Shown: in pieces, positions 32,141 through 43,113 of the stretch
How positions within the stretch are numbered: the first letter of the stretch is position 1
Layout of the letters: each line of letters begins with the position of its first letter
Assembly: GCF_004341375.1 (NCBI RefSeq)
Contig: NZ_SLXO01000003.1
Span: 248,001-312,000, forward strand
Direction of reading: 5' to 3'
DNA: 64,000 nucleotides
DNA from: Rhodothalassium salexigens DSM 2132
GTDB lineage: Bacteria > Pseudomonadota > Alphaproteobacteria > Sphingomonadales > Rhodothalassiaceae
Position numbers and translations under genes: made by a program
The notes under the pieces: model-generated
Database searches by the model: none
What the model was told of the DNA's origin: nothing
Seen by the model: only the letters and a program-made list of their open reading frames with translations

Positions 32141-33760
32141 TTATTCCGCAGCGGGGCGTTGGCCCTTGGTGGGCCCGGCGGCGCGCACGGCGTCGTCCAC
32201 ATGGGCTTCGAACACGGCGAAATTGTCGGCGAAGCGCGCGACCAGGTCGGCCGCCTTGGCGTCATAGGCTGCGGGGTCGGCCCAGGTGGCGCGCGGGTCG
32301 AGCAGCCGATCCTCGACGCCCGGCGCACGGGTCGGTACGTCGAAGCCGAAATGCGGGTCGCGGCGCATCGGCGCCTTGTCCAATTCGCCGTTGAGGGCGG
32401 CGGCGAGCAGCGCGCGGGTCGCCTGGATCGGCATGCGTGTGCCGGTGCCATAGGCGCCGCCGGTCCAGCCGGTATTGATCAGCCAGCAACTGACCCCGGC
32501 CTTGGCGATGCGGTCGCGCAGCAGGTTGCCATAGACGGAGGGATGGCGCGGCATGAACGGCGCGCCGAAGCAGGTGGAGAAGGTGGCGGTGGGTTCCTTC
32601 ACGCCGACCTCGGTACCGGCCACCTTGGCGGTGTAGCCGGACAGAAAGTGGTACATGGCCTGCGCCGGGCTCAGCCGCGCAACCGGCGGCAGCACGCCGA
32701 ACGCGTCCGCGGTCAGCATGATCACCGTGCTGGGCTCGCCGCCGCGGTTGGCGTCGCAGTGATTGTCGATGAAATCGACGGGATAGGCGCCGCGGCTGTT
32801 CTCGGCCAGGCTTGGGTCGTCCAGGTCGAGCGTGCGCCCTTCGGGCTCCATGACGACGTTTTCCAGCACCGTGCCGAAGCGTTTGGTGGTGGCGTAGATC
32901 TGCGGCTCGGCCTCGGCGCTCAGGCGGATCATCTTGGCGTAGCAGCCGCCTTCGAAGTTGAACACGCCGTCGTCGGACCAGCCATGCTCGTCGTCGCCGA
33001 TCAACTGGCGCGCGGGGTCGGCCGACAGCGTGGTCTTGCCGGTCCCCGACAGGCCGAAGAAAATCGCCACGTCGCCGCGCGCGCCGATATTGGCCGAACA
33101 GTGCATGGGCATGACGCCTTGGGCCGGCAGCAGGAAATTGAGGATCGAGAACACCGATTTCTTGATCTCGCCGGCATAGCGGGTGCCGCCGATCAGCACC
33201 AGGCGGCGCTCGAAATCGACCGCGATCACGGTGTCGGACCGGGTGCCGTCGCGGGCCGGGTCGGCGGTGAAGCCGGGCGCGTCGATGACCGTGAAATCGG
33301 GCACGAATTGGGCCAGCTCTGCCACCTCGGGGCGGATCAACATGGTGCGCGCGAACAGCGAGTGCCAGGCCAGTTCGGTGATCACCCGCACGCCGATGCG
33401 ATAACCGCGGTCGCTGCCGCCCCACAGGTCCTGGACGAACACCTCGCGCTCGCCCAGATAGGCCAACATGCGGCGATAGAGGCCGTCGAAGGCGTCGGGC
33501 GACATTGCCTGATTGACCGGCCCCCACCACACGGCGTCGCGGCTGGCGGCGTTGTCGACGATGTACTTGTCCTTGGCCGAGCGGCCGGTGTGGCGCCCGG
33601 TGGTCACCACCAGCGGCCCGTCGGCGGCCAATTGAGCCTCGCCGCGCGCCAGGGCGGCCTCGTAAAGCGGCGCCGTGGTCAGGTTCCAGTGGGCGGCCTT
33701 GGGCGTCAGCGGCAGGGTCGACAGGTCGTGGCGGCTCTTGCGCTCGGGGCTATGGGGCAA
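32141..33760 (-). CDS. pckA: Phosphoenolpyruvate carboxykinase (ATP)
   Basis: Protein of 539 residues. It converts oxaloacetate and ATP to phosphoenolpyruvate and CO2, the entry to gluconeogenesis. Motifs are the kinase-1a loop [15 protein letters not shown], kinase-2 [13 protein letters not shown], and the PEPCK-specific [16 protein letters not shown]. The neighbour on the other side of the divergent region is chvI, and pckA next to chvI-chvG-hprK is a conserved alphaproteobacterial arrangement; the HprK/EIIA/HPr system is thought to sense carbon status. Confidence 0.95.
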   Translation of the reverse strand: MPHSPERKSRHDLSTLPLTPKAAHWNLTTAPLYEAALARGEAQLAADGPLVVTTGRHTGRSAKDKYIVDNAASRDAVWWGPVNQAMSPDAFDGLYRRMLAYLGEREVFVQDLWGGSDRGYRIGVRVITELAWHSLFARTMLIRPEVAELAQFVPDFTVIDAPGFTADPARDGTRSDTVIAVDFERRLVLIGGTRYAGEIKKSVFSILNFLLPAQGVMPMHCSANIGARGDVAIFFGLSGTGKTTLSADPARQLIGDDEHGWSDDGVFNFEGGCYAKMIRLSAEAEPQIYATTKRFGTVLENVVMEPEGRTLDLDDPSLAENSRGAYPVDFIDNHCDANRGGEPSTVIMLTADAFGVLPPVARLSPAQAMYHFLSGYTAKVAGTEVGVKEPTATFSTCFGAPFMPRHPSVYGNLLRDRIAKAGVSCWLINTGWTGGAYGTGTRMPIQATRALLAAALNGELDKAPMRRDPHFGFDVPTRAPGVEDRLLDPRATWADPAAYDAKAADLVARFADNFAVFEAHVDDAVRAAGPTKGQRPAAE

Positions 33761-34194
33761 CGGCTCTCTCCAGGTCGATCTGATCTGCCGGCCTCGCCCG
33801 TGGGTGGGATCTGTGGCCGGTCGAGGGCAAGGGGCGACCGCGCGGGGCGCCAGCCAGTTCAGGCGGTCGCCGGGCCGATGCAGCGCTCCGGGCCGACGGC
33901 CGGAGCAGGCGGTCGTAGTGCCAAGGCCTCACGATCATAGGTCAGTGTTGCTGGCGCAGGCTTACCACTCGAGTCCACAAAATCAAGGTCCAGGCCGGAC
34001 CGACGACCGGTCCATGGCGTCTGTCGACTGCGTCCGGGCGTTGCGCGCACGGGTCTTTCGTCCTACTTTTGCGATCCGCATTTGTGCGCATCCGCCTCAA
34101 AATGGGCATGTTTCCTGCCAACGGTTGCCGTGGCCTTTCCGCAACCCGGACGCGGGCTCAACACGCCTTGCCGCCATCACGAACGGGATTTGGT
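33761..34194. other. Divergent intergenic region pckA-chvI
   Basis: 434 bp with no convincing gene. It must contain the pckA promoter (leftward) and the chvI promoter (rightward). Two patches are less GC-rich: 33940-33995 and 34058-34085 (CTACTTTTGCGATCCGCATTT). I see no clear -35/-10 pair and no ChvI box I could defend. Confidence 0.45.
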
Positions 34195-34899
34195 ATGACC
34201 GACACGATCGCCTTGGTGGACGATGACCGCAACATCCTGACCTCCGTGACCGTCGCGTTGGAGACCGAGGGTTTCCGGGTGCGGACCTATCCCGACGGCG
34301 AGAAGGCGTTGCAGGCGTTGACCGCGCGGCCCGCCGATTTGGCCGTGCTCGATATCAAGATGCCGCGCATGGACGGCGTCGAGGTATTGCGCCGGCTGCG
34401 TGAGACCACCGACATGCCGGTAATCTTCCTGACGTCGAAGGGCGACGAGGTGGACGAATTGCTCGGCCTCAAAATGGGCGCCGACGACTATATCGGCAAA
34501 CCCTTCTCCCAGCGTTTGTTGATCGAACGGATCCGCGCCGTGCTGCGCCGGTCGCGCGCCCGCGACGGTGCGGCGGCCGACAATACCGACGAGGAACAGG
34601 AAATGCGGCGCGGTCAGCTGGTGCTTGACCCCGCCCGCCATAAGGTCACATGGAAGGAGGCGGACGTGGTGCTCACGGTTACCGAGTTCCTGATTCTGCA
34701 AACGCTCGCCCAGCGGCCCGGCCATGTGAAAAGCCGCGACCAACTGATGGATGCCGCCTATTCCGACGATATCTACGTGGACGACCGCACCATCGACAGC
34801 CACATCAAGCGGTTGCGCAAGAAATTCCGGGGCGTGGACCCGGACTTCGCGGCGATCGAGACGCTTTATGGAGTGGGCTACCGCTATAACGAAGACTGA
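34195..34899 (+). CDS. chvI: Response regulator of the ChvG-ChvI system
   Basis: Protein of 234 residues, OmpR type. The receiver domain (1-120) has acidic residues Asp10-Asp11, phospho-acceptor Asp53 ([13 protein letters not shown]) and [24 protein letters not shown], the specific ChvI pattern. The C-terminal winged helix (about 140-232) has [36 protein letters not shown] and [10 protein letters not shown]. It controls envelope, acid-response and metabolic genes in related bacteria. It is followed by its kinase gene 66 bp later. Confidence 0.92.
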   Translation: MTDTIALVDDDRNILTSVTVALETEGFRVRTYPDGEKALQALTARPADLAVLDIKMPRMDGVEVLRRLRETTDMPVIFLTSKGDEVDELLGLKMGADDYIGKPFSQRLLIERIRAVLRRSRARDGAAADNTDEEQEMRRGQLVLDPARHKVTWKEADVVLTVTEFLILQTLAQRPGHVKSRDQLMDAAYSDDIYVDDRTIDSHIKRLRKKFRGVDPDFAAIETLYGVGYRYNED

Positions 34900-34965
34900 C
34901 GCGCGGGCGGGGCGACGGGCGCCGGGGGCCCGGCAGACGCTATACGACCCACGACGGGGCGCGCG

Positions 34966-36645
34966 ATGAGCTGGCGGCGGGCCCCGGTGCCGGCGCCGCT
35001 TTTGGCCCCGCTTTTGATGGCGCGCCTGCGCTGGCTGCCGATTTCGCCGCTGACCTTGCGCATCCTGGCGGTCAATGTGTTGGCGCTGGCGATGCTGCTT
35101 GGCGGCGTGCTCTACCTCAACCAATTCCAGGACAAGATGATCGACCGGCGCATCGAGGCGCTGGCCGTGCGCGCCGAGATCCTGGCCGGGGCGATCGCCG
35201 AATCGGCCAGTGGTGGACCGGAAGCGGCGGCGGTGGACCCGACGGTGGCGCGCACGGTGATCGCCCGGCTGGTCGGGCCGACCCGGCACGAGGCGCGGCT
35301 ATTCGCCATGACCGGCGAGATGATCGCCGACAGCCGGTTCCTGGGGCCGGGTAGCGGCGTGCGCGCCAACCCGCTGCCGCCGCTCGACCGGCCGCCGGAT
35401 CTGGCGCAACGGTTCCGCAGCGCCGTCGACGGCGTGCTCGACGCGGTGCTGCCGGACCGCAACGCGCCGCCGTTTCCCACCGGGCTTGCCGTGCGCGCGG
35501 AAGACCTGACCGAGGTGACCGCCGCCCTCGAAGGCGATGCGGCGCGCAGCGTCCGGCGCATGGAGGACGGCACGCTGATGCTGTCGGTGGCGGTGCCGGT
35601 GCAGCGCTTCCGGCGCGTTCTCGGTGCCTTGCTGTTGTCGTCGGACACCCGCGATATCGAAACGGCGGTGCGCGACGAACAGATGCTGATCCTCTTGGTG
35701 TTCGGTGCCACGCTGGCGGTGACGCTGTTGCTGACCCTGTTCCTGGCCGGCACCATTGCGCGGCCGATCCGGCAACTGGCGGTGGCCGCCGAGCGGGTGC
35801 GCGGGGCCATCGGGCGCGAGGCGCGGATGCCCGAGTTTCCGCGCCGGCGCGACGAAATCGGCGAACTGGCCCGGTCGCTCGCCGCGATGACCGAGGCGCT
35901 GCACACCCAGTTGGACCGGGTCGAGGCGTTCGCCGCCGACGTGGCGCACGAGCTCAAGAACCCGCTGAGCTCGCTGCGCAGCGCCGTCGACTCGCTGCAA
36001 CGCACCGATGACCCGGCGATCAAGCAGCGCCTTTATGACGTCATCCAGTCGGACGTGCGCCGGCTCGACCGGCTGATTTCGGACATCTCCGAAGCCTCGC
36101 GGCTCGACGCCGCCCTGAGCCGCGGCGATCTGGAGCCGGTGGACCTGGCCGGGCTGGCCGCCGCCACGGTGGACAGCTACCGCACCAGCGGCCGGGTCGA
36201 TGATCAGACCCTGACGGTCACGGTGCCCGAGACCGGCGCGGTCACCGTGGCCGGCGTGCCCGACCGGCTGGCGCAATTGCTGTGCAATCTGATCGACAAT
36301 GCGCTGTCGTTCACGCCGGCGGGCGGCGCGGTGCGTGTCGCGGTGTCGGGCGGGCGCCGGACCGCCCGGCTGACGGTCGAGGATGACGGCCCGGGTTTGC
36401 CCGTCGGGGCCGAGGAGAAGATCTTCAGCCGCTTCTATTCCGAACGGCCCTCGGACGAGGCTTTCGGCACCCATTCGGGTCTCGGCCTGTCGATCTGTCA
36501 GCAGGTGGTGGCGGCCCATGGTGGCACCATCCGCGCCGAGACGATCCGCGATGGCGACGGCAGCGGGGGCGGAAGCGGCGCTGGGGCGGCGCGGGGCGCG
36601 CGCTTCGAGGTGCTGTTGCCGCGTGCCGGGCGCGCCGGGCCATGA
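34966..36645 (+). CDS. chvG: Sensor histidine kinase of the ChvG-ChvI system
   Basis: Protein of 559 residues. Membrane segment 1 is near 30-50 (LRILAVNVLALAMLLGGVLYL). The periplasmic sensor part spans about 50-240. Segment 2 is LILLVFGATLAVTLLLTLFLAG, then a HAMP domain. The dimerisation helix has the phospho-acceptor His328 (VAHELKNPLSSLRSAVDSLQ). The ATPase has NLIDNALSFTPAGG, VEDDGPGLP and THSGLGLSICQQVV. In relatives the periplasmic repressor ExoR controls ChvG; no exoR is in the window. The stop overlaps the hprK start. Confidence 0.92.
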   Translation: MSWRRAPVPAPLLAPLLMARLRWLPISPLTLRILAVNVLALAMLLGGVLYLNQFQDKMIDRRIEALAVRAEILAGAIAESASGGPEAAAVDPTVARTVIARLVGPTRHEARLFAMTGEMIADSRFLGPGSGVRANPLPPLDRPPDLAQRFRSAVDGVLDAVLPDRNAPPFPTGLAVRAEDLTEVTAALEGDAARSVRRMEDGTLMLSVAVPVQRFRRVLGALLLSSDTRDIETAVRDEQMLILLVFGATLAVTLLLTLFLAGTIARPIRQLAVAAERVRGAIGREARMPEFPRRRDEIGELARSLAAMTEALHTQLDRVEAFAADVAHELKNPLSSLRSAVDSLQRTDDPAIKQRLYDVIQSDVRRLDRLISDISEASRLDAALSRGDLEPVDLAGLAAATVDSYRTSGRVDDQTLTVTVPETGAVTVAGVPDRLAQLLCNLIDNALSFTPAGGAVRVAVSGGRRTARLTVEDDGPGLPVGAEEKIFSRFYSERPSDEAFGTHSGLGLSICQQVVAAHGGTIRAETIRDGDGSGGGSGAGAARGARFEVLLPRAGRAGP

Positions 36646-37148
36646 CCGCGGCGGGGAAGGGGACGGCTCGGGCCCGGGCAGCGGTACACGGCACCGTGGT
36701 CGCCTGGCCGCCCGGTGGCGGCGTGCTGATCCTGGGGCCGTCGGGCGCCGGCAAGTCGGACCTGGCGTTGCGGCTGATTGACCGGGGCGCGCGTCTGGTC
36801 GGCGACGATTACATCCATTTGTTCGCCAGCGGTCCGGGGCTCTACGCCAGCGCGCCGGCGCCGTTGGCCGGTCTGCTGGAGGTCCGTGGCCTGGGTCTGG
36901 TCCGTCAGCGCTATCTGCCCCAGGCGCGGATTGCCCTGGTGGTTCACCTGGCCGCGCGCGAAACCGTCGAACGGATGCCGCGAATGCGCTATAAATTCTT
37001 GCGCGGCGTGCGCTTGCCCGTCATGTCGGTGGACCCGTGGGATCAGACCGCGGCGCCGAAGGTGGAACAAGCCTATCGCCGCTTCGGTGCGACCCGACGG
37101 CTGGGTTTGGCCGTCCCATCGCCAACGCCAACCAGGACGAGGTCATGA
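36642..37148 (+). CDS. hprK: HPr kinase/phosphorylase, short alphaproteobacterial form
   Basis: Protein of 168 residues, about half the Gram-positive enzyme: only the catalytic domain is present. Walker A is GPSGAGKS (32-39), followed by LALRLIDRGARLVGDDYIHL. The HprK signature lies in PLAGLLEVRGLGLVR, and RMRYKFLRGVRLPVMSVDPW completes the C-terminal part. It phosphorylates HPr on Ser46; the HPr gene three genes downstream keeps that serine. It is joined by 4-bp overlaps to chvG and rapZ. Confidence 0.9.
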   Translation: MTAAGKGTARARAAVHGTVVAWPPGGGVLILGPSGAGKSDLALRLIDRGARLVGDDYIHLFASGPGLYASAPAPLAGLLEVRGLGLVRQRYLPQARIALVVHLAARETVERMPRMRYKFLRGVRLPVMSVDPWDQTAAPKVEQAYRRFGATRRLGLAVPSPTPTRTRS

Positions 37149-38077
37149 CTGAGACCGATCTCCCTTCGCGGCCGCCGGTACCGGTCGTGCTGGTCACCGG
37201 CTTGTCGGGTGCGGGTAAGAGTACCGGGCTCAAGGCGCTGGAAGACCTGGGCTATGACGTGGTCGACAATCTCTCCATCGCGTTGGTGCCGAGCTTGATC
37301 GATCTGGCCCGAACCGACGCCGAGGCCGGCGCGCCGCAGCCGATGGCGGTCGGGCTCGACAGTCGCACGCGCGACTTCTCCACCGAACGGGTGGCGGCGC
37401 AGATCGACGTTTTGCGCGCGCGCGACGACGTGGATCTGAGCGTGGTGTTCTTCGATTGCGACGACGCCACCCTGGCGCGACGGTATTCCGAGACCCGGCG
37501 GCCGCATCCGATGGCCCATGACCGACCGATCCGCGACGGCGTCCAGCGCGAGCGGACCATGTTGGCGCCGATACGGGCGGTCGCCGATCTGGTGCTCGAC
37601 ACCACCGACCAGACCAGCCGGGCGACCCGGCAACGCATGGAATTGATGTTCAAGCCGGCGCCGGGGCCGGGGCTCATGGTGATGGTCATGTCGTTCGCGT
37701 TCAAACGCGGCGTGCCGCGCGACGCCGATCTGGTGTTTGACGTGCGCTTTCTGCGCAACCCCCATTACGACGACCGGCTGCGCGAACGCACCGGGCTCGA
37801 GGACGAGGTCGCGGCTTATGTCCAGGCCGACCGGCACTATCGGCCGTTCATGGACAAGCTGACCGACCTGGTGTCGTTTCTGTTGCCGCAGTACATGGCC
37901 GAAGGAAAACACTATCTGACCCTGGCCATTGGGTGCACCGGCGGCCAGCATCGCTCGGTGGCGATCAGCGAGGCGCTCGCCCGGGACTTGCGCCAGGCCG
38001 GTCATGCGGTTCAGATCATGCACAGGGAATTGGTCGACGCTGGCCGCGAGCGCGTCTCGGCGCCGGCCCAGCCCTGA
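37145..38077 (+). CDS. rapZ: RNase adapter / nucleotide-binding protein RapZ
   Basis: Protein of 310 residues. Walker A lies at 19-26 (GLSGAGKS), followed by LKALEDLGYDVVDNL. Later are VVFFDCDDATLARRYSETRRPHP, VMSFAFKRGVPRDADLVFDVRFL and the C-terminal LAIGCTGGQHRSVAISEALA with MHREL. In E. coli RapZ guides RNase E to the GlmZ sRNA; in alphaproteobacteria the RNA partners are unclear. ATG 37145 overlaps the hprK stop. Confidence 0.93.
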   Translation: MTETDLPSRPPVPVVLVTGLSGAGKSTGLKALEDLGYDVVDNLSIALVPSLIDLARTDAEAGAPQPMAVGLDSRTRDFSTERVAAQIDVLRARDDVDLSVVFFDCDDATLARRYSETRRPHPMAHDRPIRDGVQRERTMLAPIRAVADLVLDTTDQTSRATRQRMELMFKPAPGPGLMVMVMSFAFKRGVPRDADLVFDVRFLRNPHYDDRLRERTGLEDEVAAYVQADRHYRPFMDKLTDLVSFLLPQYMAEGKHYLTLAIGCTGGQHRSVAISEALARDLRQAGHAVQIMHRELVDAGRERVSAPAQP

Positions 38078-38151
38078 ACGAGATCGATGGCGGCCCGGCT
38101 TGACAGCGCCGGCGCCTGCCCAGCCCTTCGATTCAAAGGGAGACGGCCTGA

Positions 38152-38565
38152 ATGATTGGTATGGTCCTGGTGACGCATGGCCGCCTGGCAGACGAATTCG
38201 TCGCCGCCACGGAACATGTGGTCGGCCCGCAGGAGCGCATGGCGGCGATCTGCATTGGCTCGGACGACGACATGGAAGAACGCCGTGAAGACATCGTCGC
38301 CGCCGCCAAGGCGGTCGATGACGGCGACGGTGTGATCATCCTGACCGACATGTTCGGCGGGACACCGTCCAATCTGGCGATTTCGTTGCTGGAAAAGGGC
38401 AAGCTCGAGGTGATCGCCGGGATCAACCTGCCGATGCTGATCAAGCTGGTCAGCGTGCGCGCCGACCTGCCGATGGACGACGCGGTCACCCAGGCACGCG
38501 AGGCCGGGCGCAAATACATCAATGTGGCCAGCCACGTGCTGTCGGGCGAGGCCGGCGACCCGTGA
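38152..38565 (+). CDS. PTS EIIA component, mannose family
   Basis: Protein of 137 residues. The phospho-acceptor is His9 (MVLVTHGRLADEFVAA), and VIILTDMFGGTPSNLAISLL is the mannose-EIIA signature. No EIIB or EIIC gene is near, so this is a regulatory phosphorelay and not a sugar importer. ATG 38152 follows AAGGGAGA. GTGA couples it to the HPr gene. Confidence 0.92.
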   Translation: MIGMVLVTHGRLADEFVAATEHVVGPQERMAAICIGSDDDMEERREDIVAAAKAVDDGDGVIILTDMFGGTPSNLAISLLEKGKLEVIAGINLPMLIKLVSVRADLPMDDAVTQAREAGRKYINVASHVLSGEAGDP

Positions 38566-38825
38566 CCGACCGCTGTGTGACGTTGTGCAACGAACGGGGC
38601 TTGCACGCTCGGGCGTCGGCCAAATTCGTCCGGCTGGCCGGAGAATTCGACGCCGAGGTGACCGTCGACAAAGCCGGCCAGAGCGTTGTCGGGACCTCGA
38701 TCATGGGCTTGATGCTGCTGGCGGCGGCCTGCGGCGAGGCGATCCGCATCCGCGCCGAGGGCCCCGAGGCCGAGGCCGCGGTGGCGGCGCTCGCCGATCT
38801 GGTGGGGCGGGGCTTCGACGAATGA
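38562..38825 (+). CDS. ptsH: Phosphocarrier protein HPr
   Basis: Protein of 87 residues, starting at GTG 38562 in a GTGA overlap. The active His15 is in NERGLHARASAKFVRLA. The regulatory Ser46 is in GTSIMGLMLLAAACG, matching the presence of hprK. It would take phosphate from enzyme I, which is not in the window, and pass it to EIIA. Confidence 0.93.
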   Translation: MTDRCVTLCNERGLHARASAKFVRLAGEFDAEVTVDKAGQSVVGTSIMGLMLLAAACGEAIRIRAEGPEAEAAVAALADLVGRGFDE

Positions 38826-38901
38826 GACCGGCGGCCTGCACCATGGTCATGGTGGTGCAAAGCCCCGGTGTGCAAGGCGTCAAAGGGCGCAACATCAACA
38901 C

Positions 38902-38917
38902 ATAAAGATATCTTTAT
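38902..38917. promoter_or_regulatory. Perfect 16-bp palindrome, candidate ahcY operator
   Basis: ATAAAGATATCTTTAT is fully symmetric and lies just upstream of the -35 of the ahcY promoter. Its position and target gene fit an ArsR-type S-adenosylhomocysteine-responsive regulator (SahR) as known in other proteobacteria. The motif match to SahR is from memory and not certain. Confidence 0.55.
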
Positions 38918-38924
38918 ATCGCCC

Positions 38925-40302
<1,378 letters not shown>

Positions 40303-40330
40303 TCGCTACATTGCGATTTACGCGCTTGTG

Positions 40331-40360
40331 CCCCGCCGGTTCCGCCGGCGGGGTTTTTTT
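40331..40360 (+). terminator. ahcY: Rho-independent terminator of ahcY
   Basis: A 9-bp stem CCCCGCCGG / CCGGCGGGG with a 5-base loop is followed by seven T. It lies 28 bp after the ahcY stop. Confidence 0.92.
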
Positions 40361-40593
40361 GTCCGACAACGTGATCGCGTTGTTGTCAGCCCCGGTCGCG
40401 CGGCCTATCCGTTGGGCGCCGGGTGGCGCACCGGGGCAAGCGGTGCCCACACCGGGTTTGGGGCGTTCAAGGCCGCGCGACGATCAAATGGTGCGTTTCC
40501 ACCCCATTGATTTGCGTGTGTTTTCTTGGGCAGTTTGTCATCGGGGAACAGGCGCGGTTGCGGGCGTGGGCACGGCAATAGGGGGCAGCAAGG

Positions 40594-43113
40594 GTGAACG
40601 GGACGATGGTGGCGATAGGCGCGATCCCATGGGGGGCGTCCGGTCACGCGCCGCTGTCGGTCCTGCTTGTCTCGGTCGGCTGTGTCGCGGTGATCGCCGC
40701 GTTGGTGTCGATTCGTCGACGCCGGGTGGCGCGCCGCCGCAAGGCGATGGACGCGGTCAAGCTGGACATGGTGCTGACCGCGCTCGACGCCAATCGCGCC
40801 GCCTTCGTGATCGCCGATTCCTGGGGCCGGCTGATCGACACCGGCGGCGACCTGACCCGCCTGTTGGGCCGCACCGAGCCGTTGTCCGAAGTGGATGCGA
40901 TCGGCGCGGCTTTGGTCGCTGAGGCGCGCCCGGCGTTCGCCGAGCATCTGACGGCATTGGTCGACCGGGGCAAACCGTTTTGGCGCCGCTACGCCATGGC
41001 CGATGGCGAGCGCAGCCTGGACGTGCGCGGCCGCCGTTTGGCCGGAACGCCGAACACTGGGCCGTTTCTGGCGCTGTGGTTGCGCGATGTGACCGACGAG
41101 GCGCTTTGGGAGCAGGAGAACCGGGACCTCGTTGATCGTTTGCAGCAGGAGCGCGATCGGCTGCGCGCGCTGATGGACACCGCCGAATGCCCTATGTGGA
41201 TGCGCGACCGGGACCTGCGTCTTACGTTCGTCAATCAAGCCTATGCCGACGCGGTCAACGCCGATGACGCCGATCAGGTGATCGCCCGCCAGGTGGAGTT
41301 GGTCAGCGACAGTGCCCGCAGCCCCGGCACCCGCGACGCCGCGGCAAGGGCGCGCGACCTGGCCACCCGCGTGGTCGAGACCCACGCGCTGGTGGTCCAC
41401 GGCGAACGGCGCCATTTCGAGATGCAGCAGGTGCCGATGACCGGACAGGACGAGGCCGCGATCGCCGGCGCCGCCATCGACGTGACCGCCCGCGCGGCGG
41501 TGGAGGCGGATCTGGCCCGGCACCTGCGCAGCCAGTCCGAGACGCTGGATAATCTGTCGACGCCGGTCGCGCTGTTCGGCCCCGATCGGCACCTGGCGTT
41601 CTGCAACAGCGGGTTCGCCCAACAGACCGGGCTCGACGCGGCGTTTCTGGAGGCCAAGCCGGACCATGAACAGGTGCTCGAAGCCATGCGGGTGCGCCGG
41701 CGCGTGCCCGAACAGGCGGATTTCGCCGCCTGGAAGCTGGAGCGCCTGGACCATTACAAGACTCTGTGCGAGCCCCTGGAAGAGATCTGGCACCTGCCCG
41801 ATGAGACCACCTTGCGCGTGGTCACCCAGCCGCACCCCTCGGGCGGCCTGTTGTGGGTGATGGAGGACATCACCGACCGGTTGGCCTTGCAGCGCTCCTA
41901 CAACACCCAATTGGCCGTCCAGCGTGAGACCTTCAACAATTTGAGCGAGGGGATCATGGTGCTCGGCTCGGACGGCCGGGTCAAACTGCACAACCCCGCG
42001 TTCGATAAGCTGTGGGCGCTGGATACGGTCTATATGGACACCCAGCCCCATGTGAGCGACCTGTTGGACACGCTGCGCGGCCTTTTGGACACCGACGAAG
42101 CCGAGTGGCTGGAAGAGCGCGATATCTGGTTGAGCCGGCTGCTGTCGCGCGAGTTTCAAACCGGGCGCATGGTGCGGGCCGACCAGCGTGTGGTCGACTG
42201 GGCGTTCGTGCCGCTGCCCGACGGCCGGTTGCTCTGTTCCAACGTGGACGTGACCGATACGGTGGAGATTCAGCGGGCGCTGCGCGAGCGCAATGAGGCG
42301 TTGGAGACCGCCGACCGGCTCAAGTCCGAGTTCGTCGCCAATATCTCCTATGAGCTGCGCACGCCGCTCAACTCGATCATCGGCTTTACCGAGTTGTTGC
42401 AGGAACAGGTGTTTGGTCCGCTGAACACGCGCCAGGGCGAGTATCTCAAATATATCGGCGATTCGGCCGATCGGCTTAGGCTGCTGATCGACGATATCCT
42501 GGATCTGGCGGTGATCGAGGCGGGCGGACTGGAGTTGTCGGTCAGGCGCTTCCCCGTGGGCGAGTTGCTCGACAACATGACCGACCTGGCCACCGAACAA
42601 AGCCGCAAGACCGACAAGCGTTTCCGGCTGGACTATGACCGTGACGGCATCGGCCATATGGATGCCGACCGCAGACGGTTGTTGCAGTGCCTGTACAACA
42701 TGGTCACCAACGCGCTGGCGTTCACCGAACCGGGCGGCACCGTGGTGTTGTCGGCGCGTCGCGAACCGGCCGACGACGCCCCTGACGGGCGCGAGGCGGT
42801 GGTCTTCGCCGTGCACGATTTCAGCCCCGCGCTGTCGGACCAGGATCTGGAAAAGATGATCGCCGGCATGATGACCAGCGTCAGCGTGGCCGGCGAGGGC
42901 AAGGCCTCGGGTCTGGGCTTGTCGCTGGTGCGCAATCTGGTCGACATGCACCACGGCACCTTGTTCGTCGAACGGACCGCCGACAATCGTACCGCCCTTG
43001 TCTGCCGCCTGCCTGCAACCCTGGATCTCGACCAGTTGGCGGTCGCGTCGCCGCTGGCGACGGCGGTCGCCGACAGGGCTGGCCAATCGGTCGGGGGAGC
43101 CGCCAAGCCATGA
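40594..43113 (+). CDS. divL: DivL-like PAS-domain pseudokinase
   Basis: Protein of 839 residues from GTG 40594 (GGGGG and AAGG upstream). One membrane helix (APLSVLLVSVGCVAVIAALVSI) precedes several PAS domains (about 60-165, 190-300, 315-430, 440-560) and a kinase-like end. The phospho-acceptor position reads FVANISYELRTPLNSIIGF, so Tyr586 replaces His. The ATPase keeps NMVTNALAFTEPGG and GKASGLGLSLVRNLV, but the G1 box is degraded (VHDFSPALSD). Tyr at this site and PAS repeats with one anchor are the features of Caulobacter DivL, which steers CckA and thus CtrA. The symbol is given on that basis; orthology is likely, not proven. Confidence 0.7.
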   Translation: MNGTMVAIGAIPWGASGHAPLSVLLVSVGCVAVIAALVSIRRRRVARRRKAMDAVKLDMVLTALDANRAAFVIADSWGRLIDTGGDLTRLLGRTEPLSEVDAIGAALVAEARPAFAEHLTALVDRGKPFWRRYAMADGERSLDVRGRRLAGTPNTGPFLALWLRDVTDEALWEQENRDLVDRLQQERDRLRALMDTAECPMWMRDRDLRLTFVNQAYADAVNADDADQVIARQVELVSDSARSPGTRDAAARARDLATRVVETHALVVHGERRHFEMQQVPMTGQDEAAIAGAAIDVTARAAVEADLARHLRSQSETLDNLSTPVALFGPDRHLAFCNSGFAQQTGLDAAFLEAKPDHEQVLEAMRVRRRVPEQADFAAWKLERLDHYKTLCEPLEEIWHLPDETTLRVVTQPHPSGGLLWVMEDITDRLALQRSYNTQLAVQRETFNNLSEGIMVLGSDGRVKLHNPAFDKLWALDTVYMDTQPHVSDLLDTLRGLLDTDEAEWLEERDIWLSRLLSREFQTGRMVRADQRVVDWAFVPLPDGRLLCSNVDVTDTVEIQRALRERNEALETADRLKSEFVANISYELRTPLNSIIGFTELLQEQVFGPLNTRQGEYLKYIGDSADRLRLLIDDILDLAVIEAGGLELSVRRFPVGELLDNMTDLATEQSRKTDKRFRLDYDRDGIGHMDADRRRLLQCLYNMVTNALAFTEPGGTVVLSARREPADDAPDGREAVVFAVHDFSPALSDQDLEKMIAGMMTSVSVAGEGKASGLGLSLVRNLVDMHHGTLFVERTADNRTALVCRLPATLDLDQLAVASPLATAVADRAGQSVGGAAKP

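Noticed and set aside
40405-43086. Very long open frame on the minus strand opposite the DivL-like gene
   Set aside because: It is a by-product of GC-rich third positions; the translation is low-complexity Arg/Gln/His/Gly without family motifs, while the plus strand has clear PAS and ATPase motifs.
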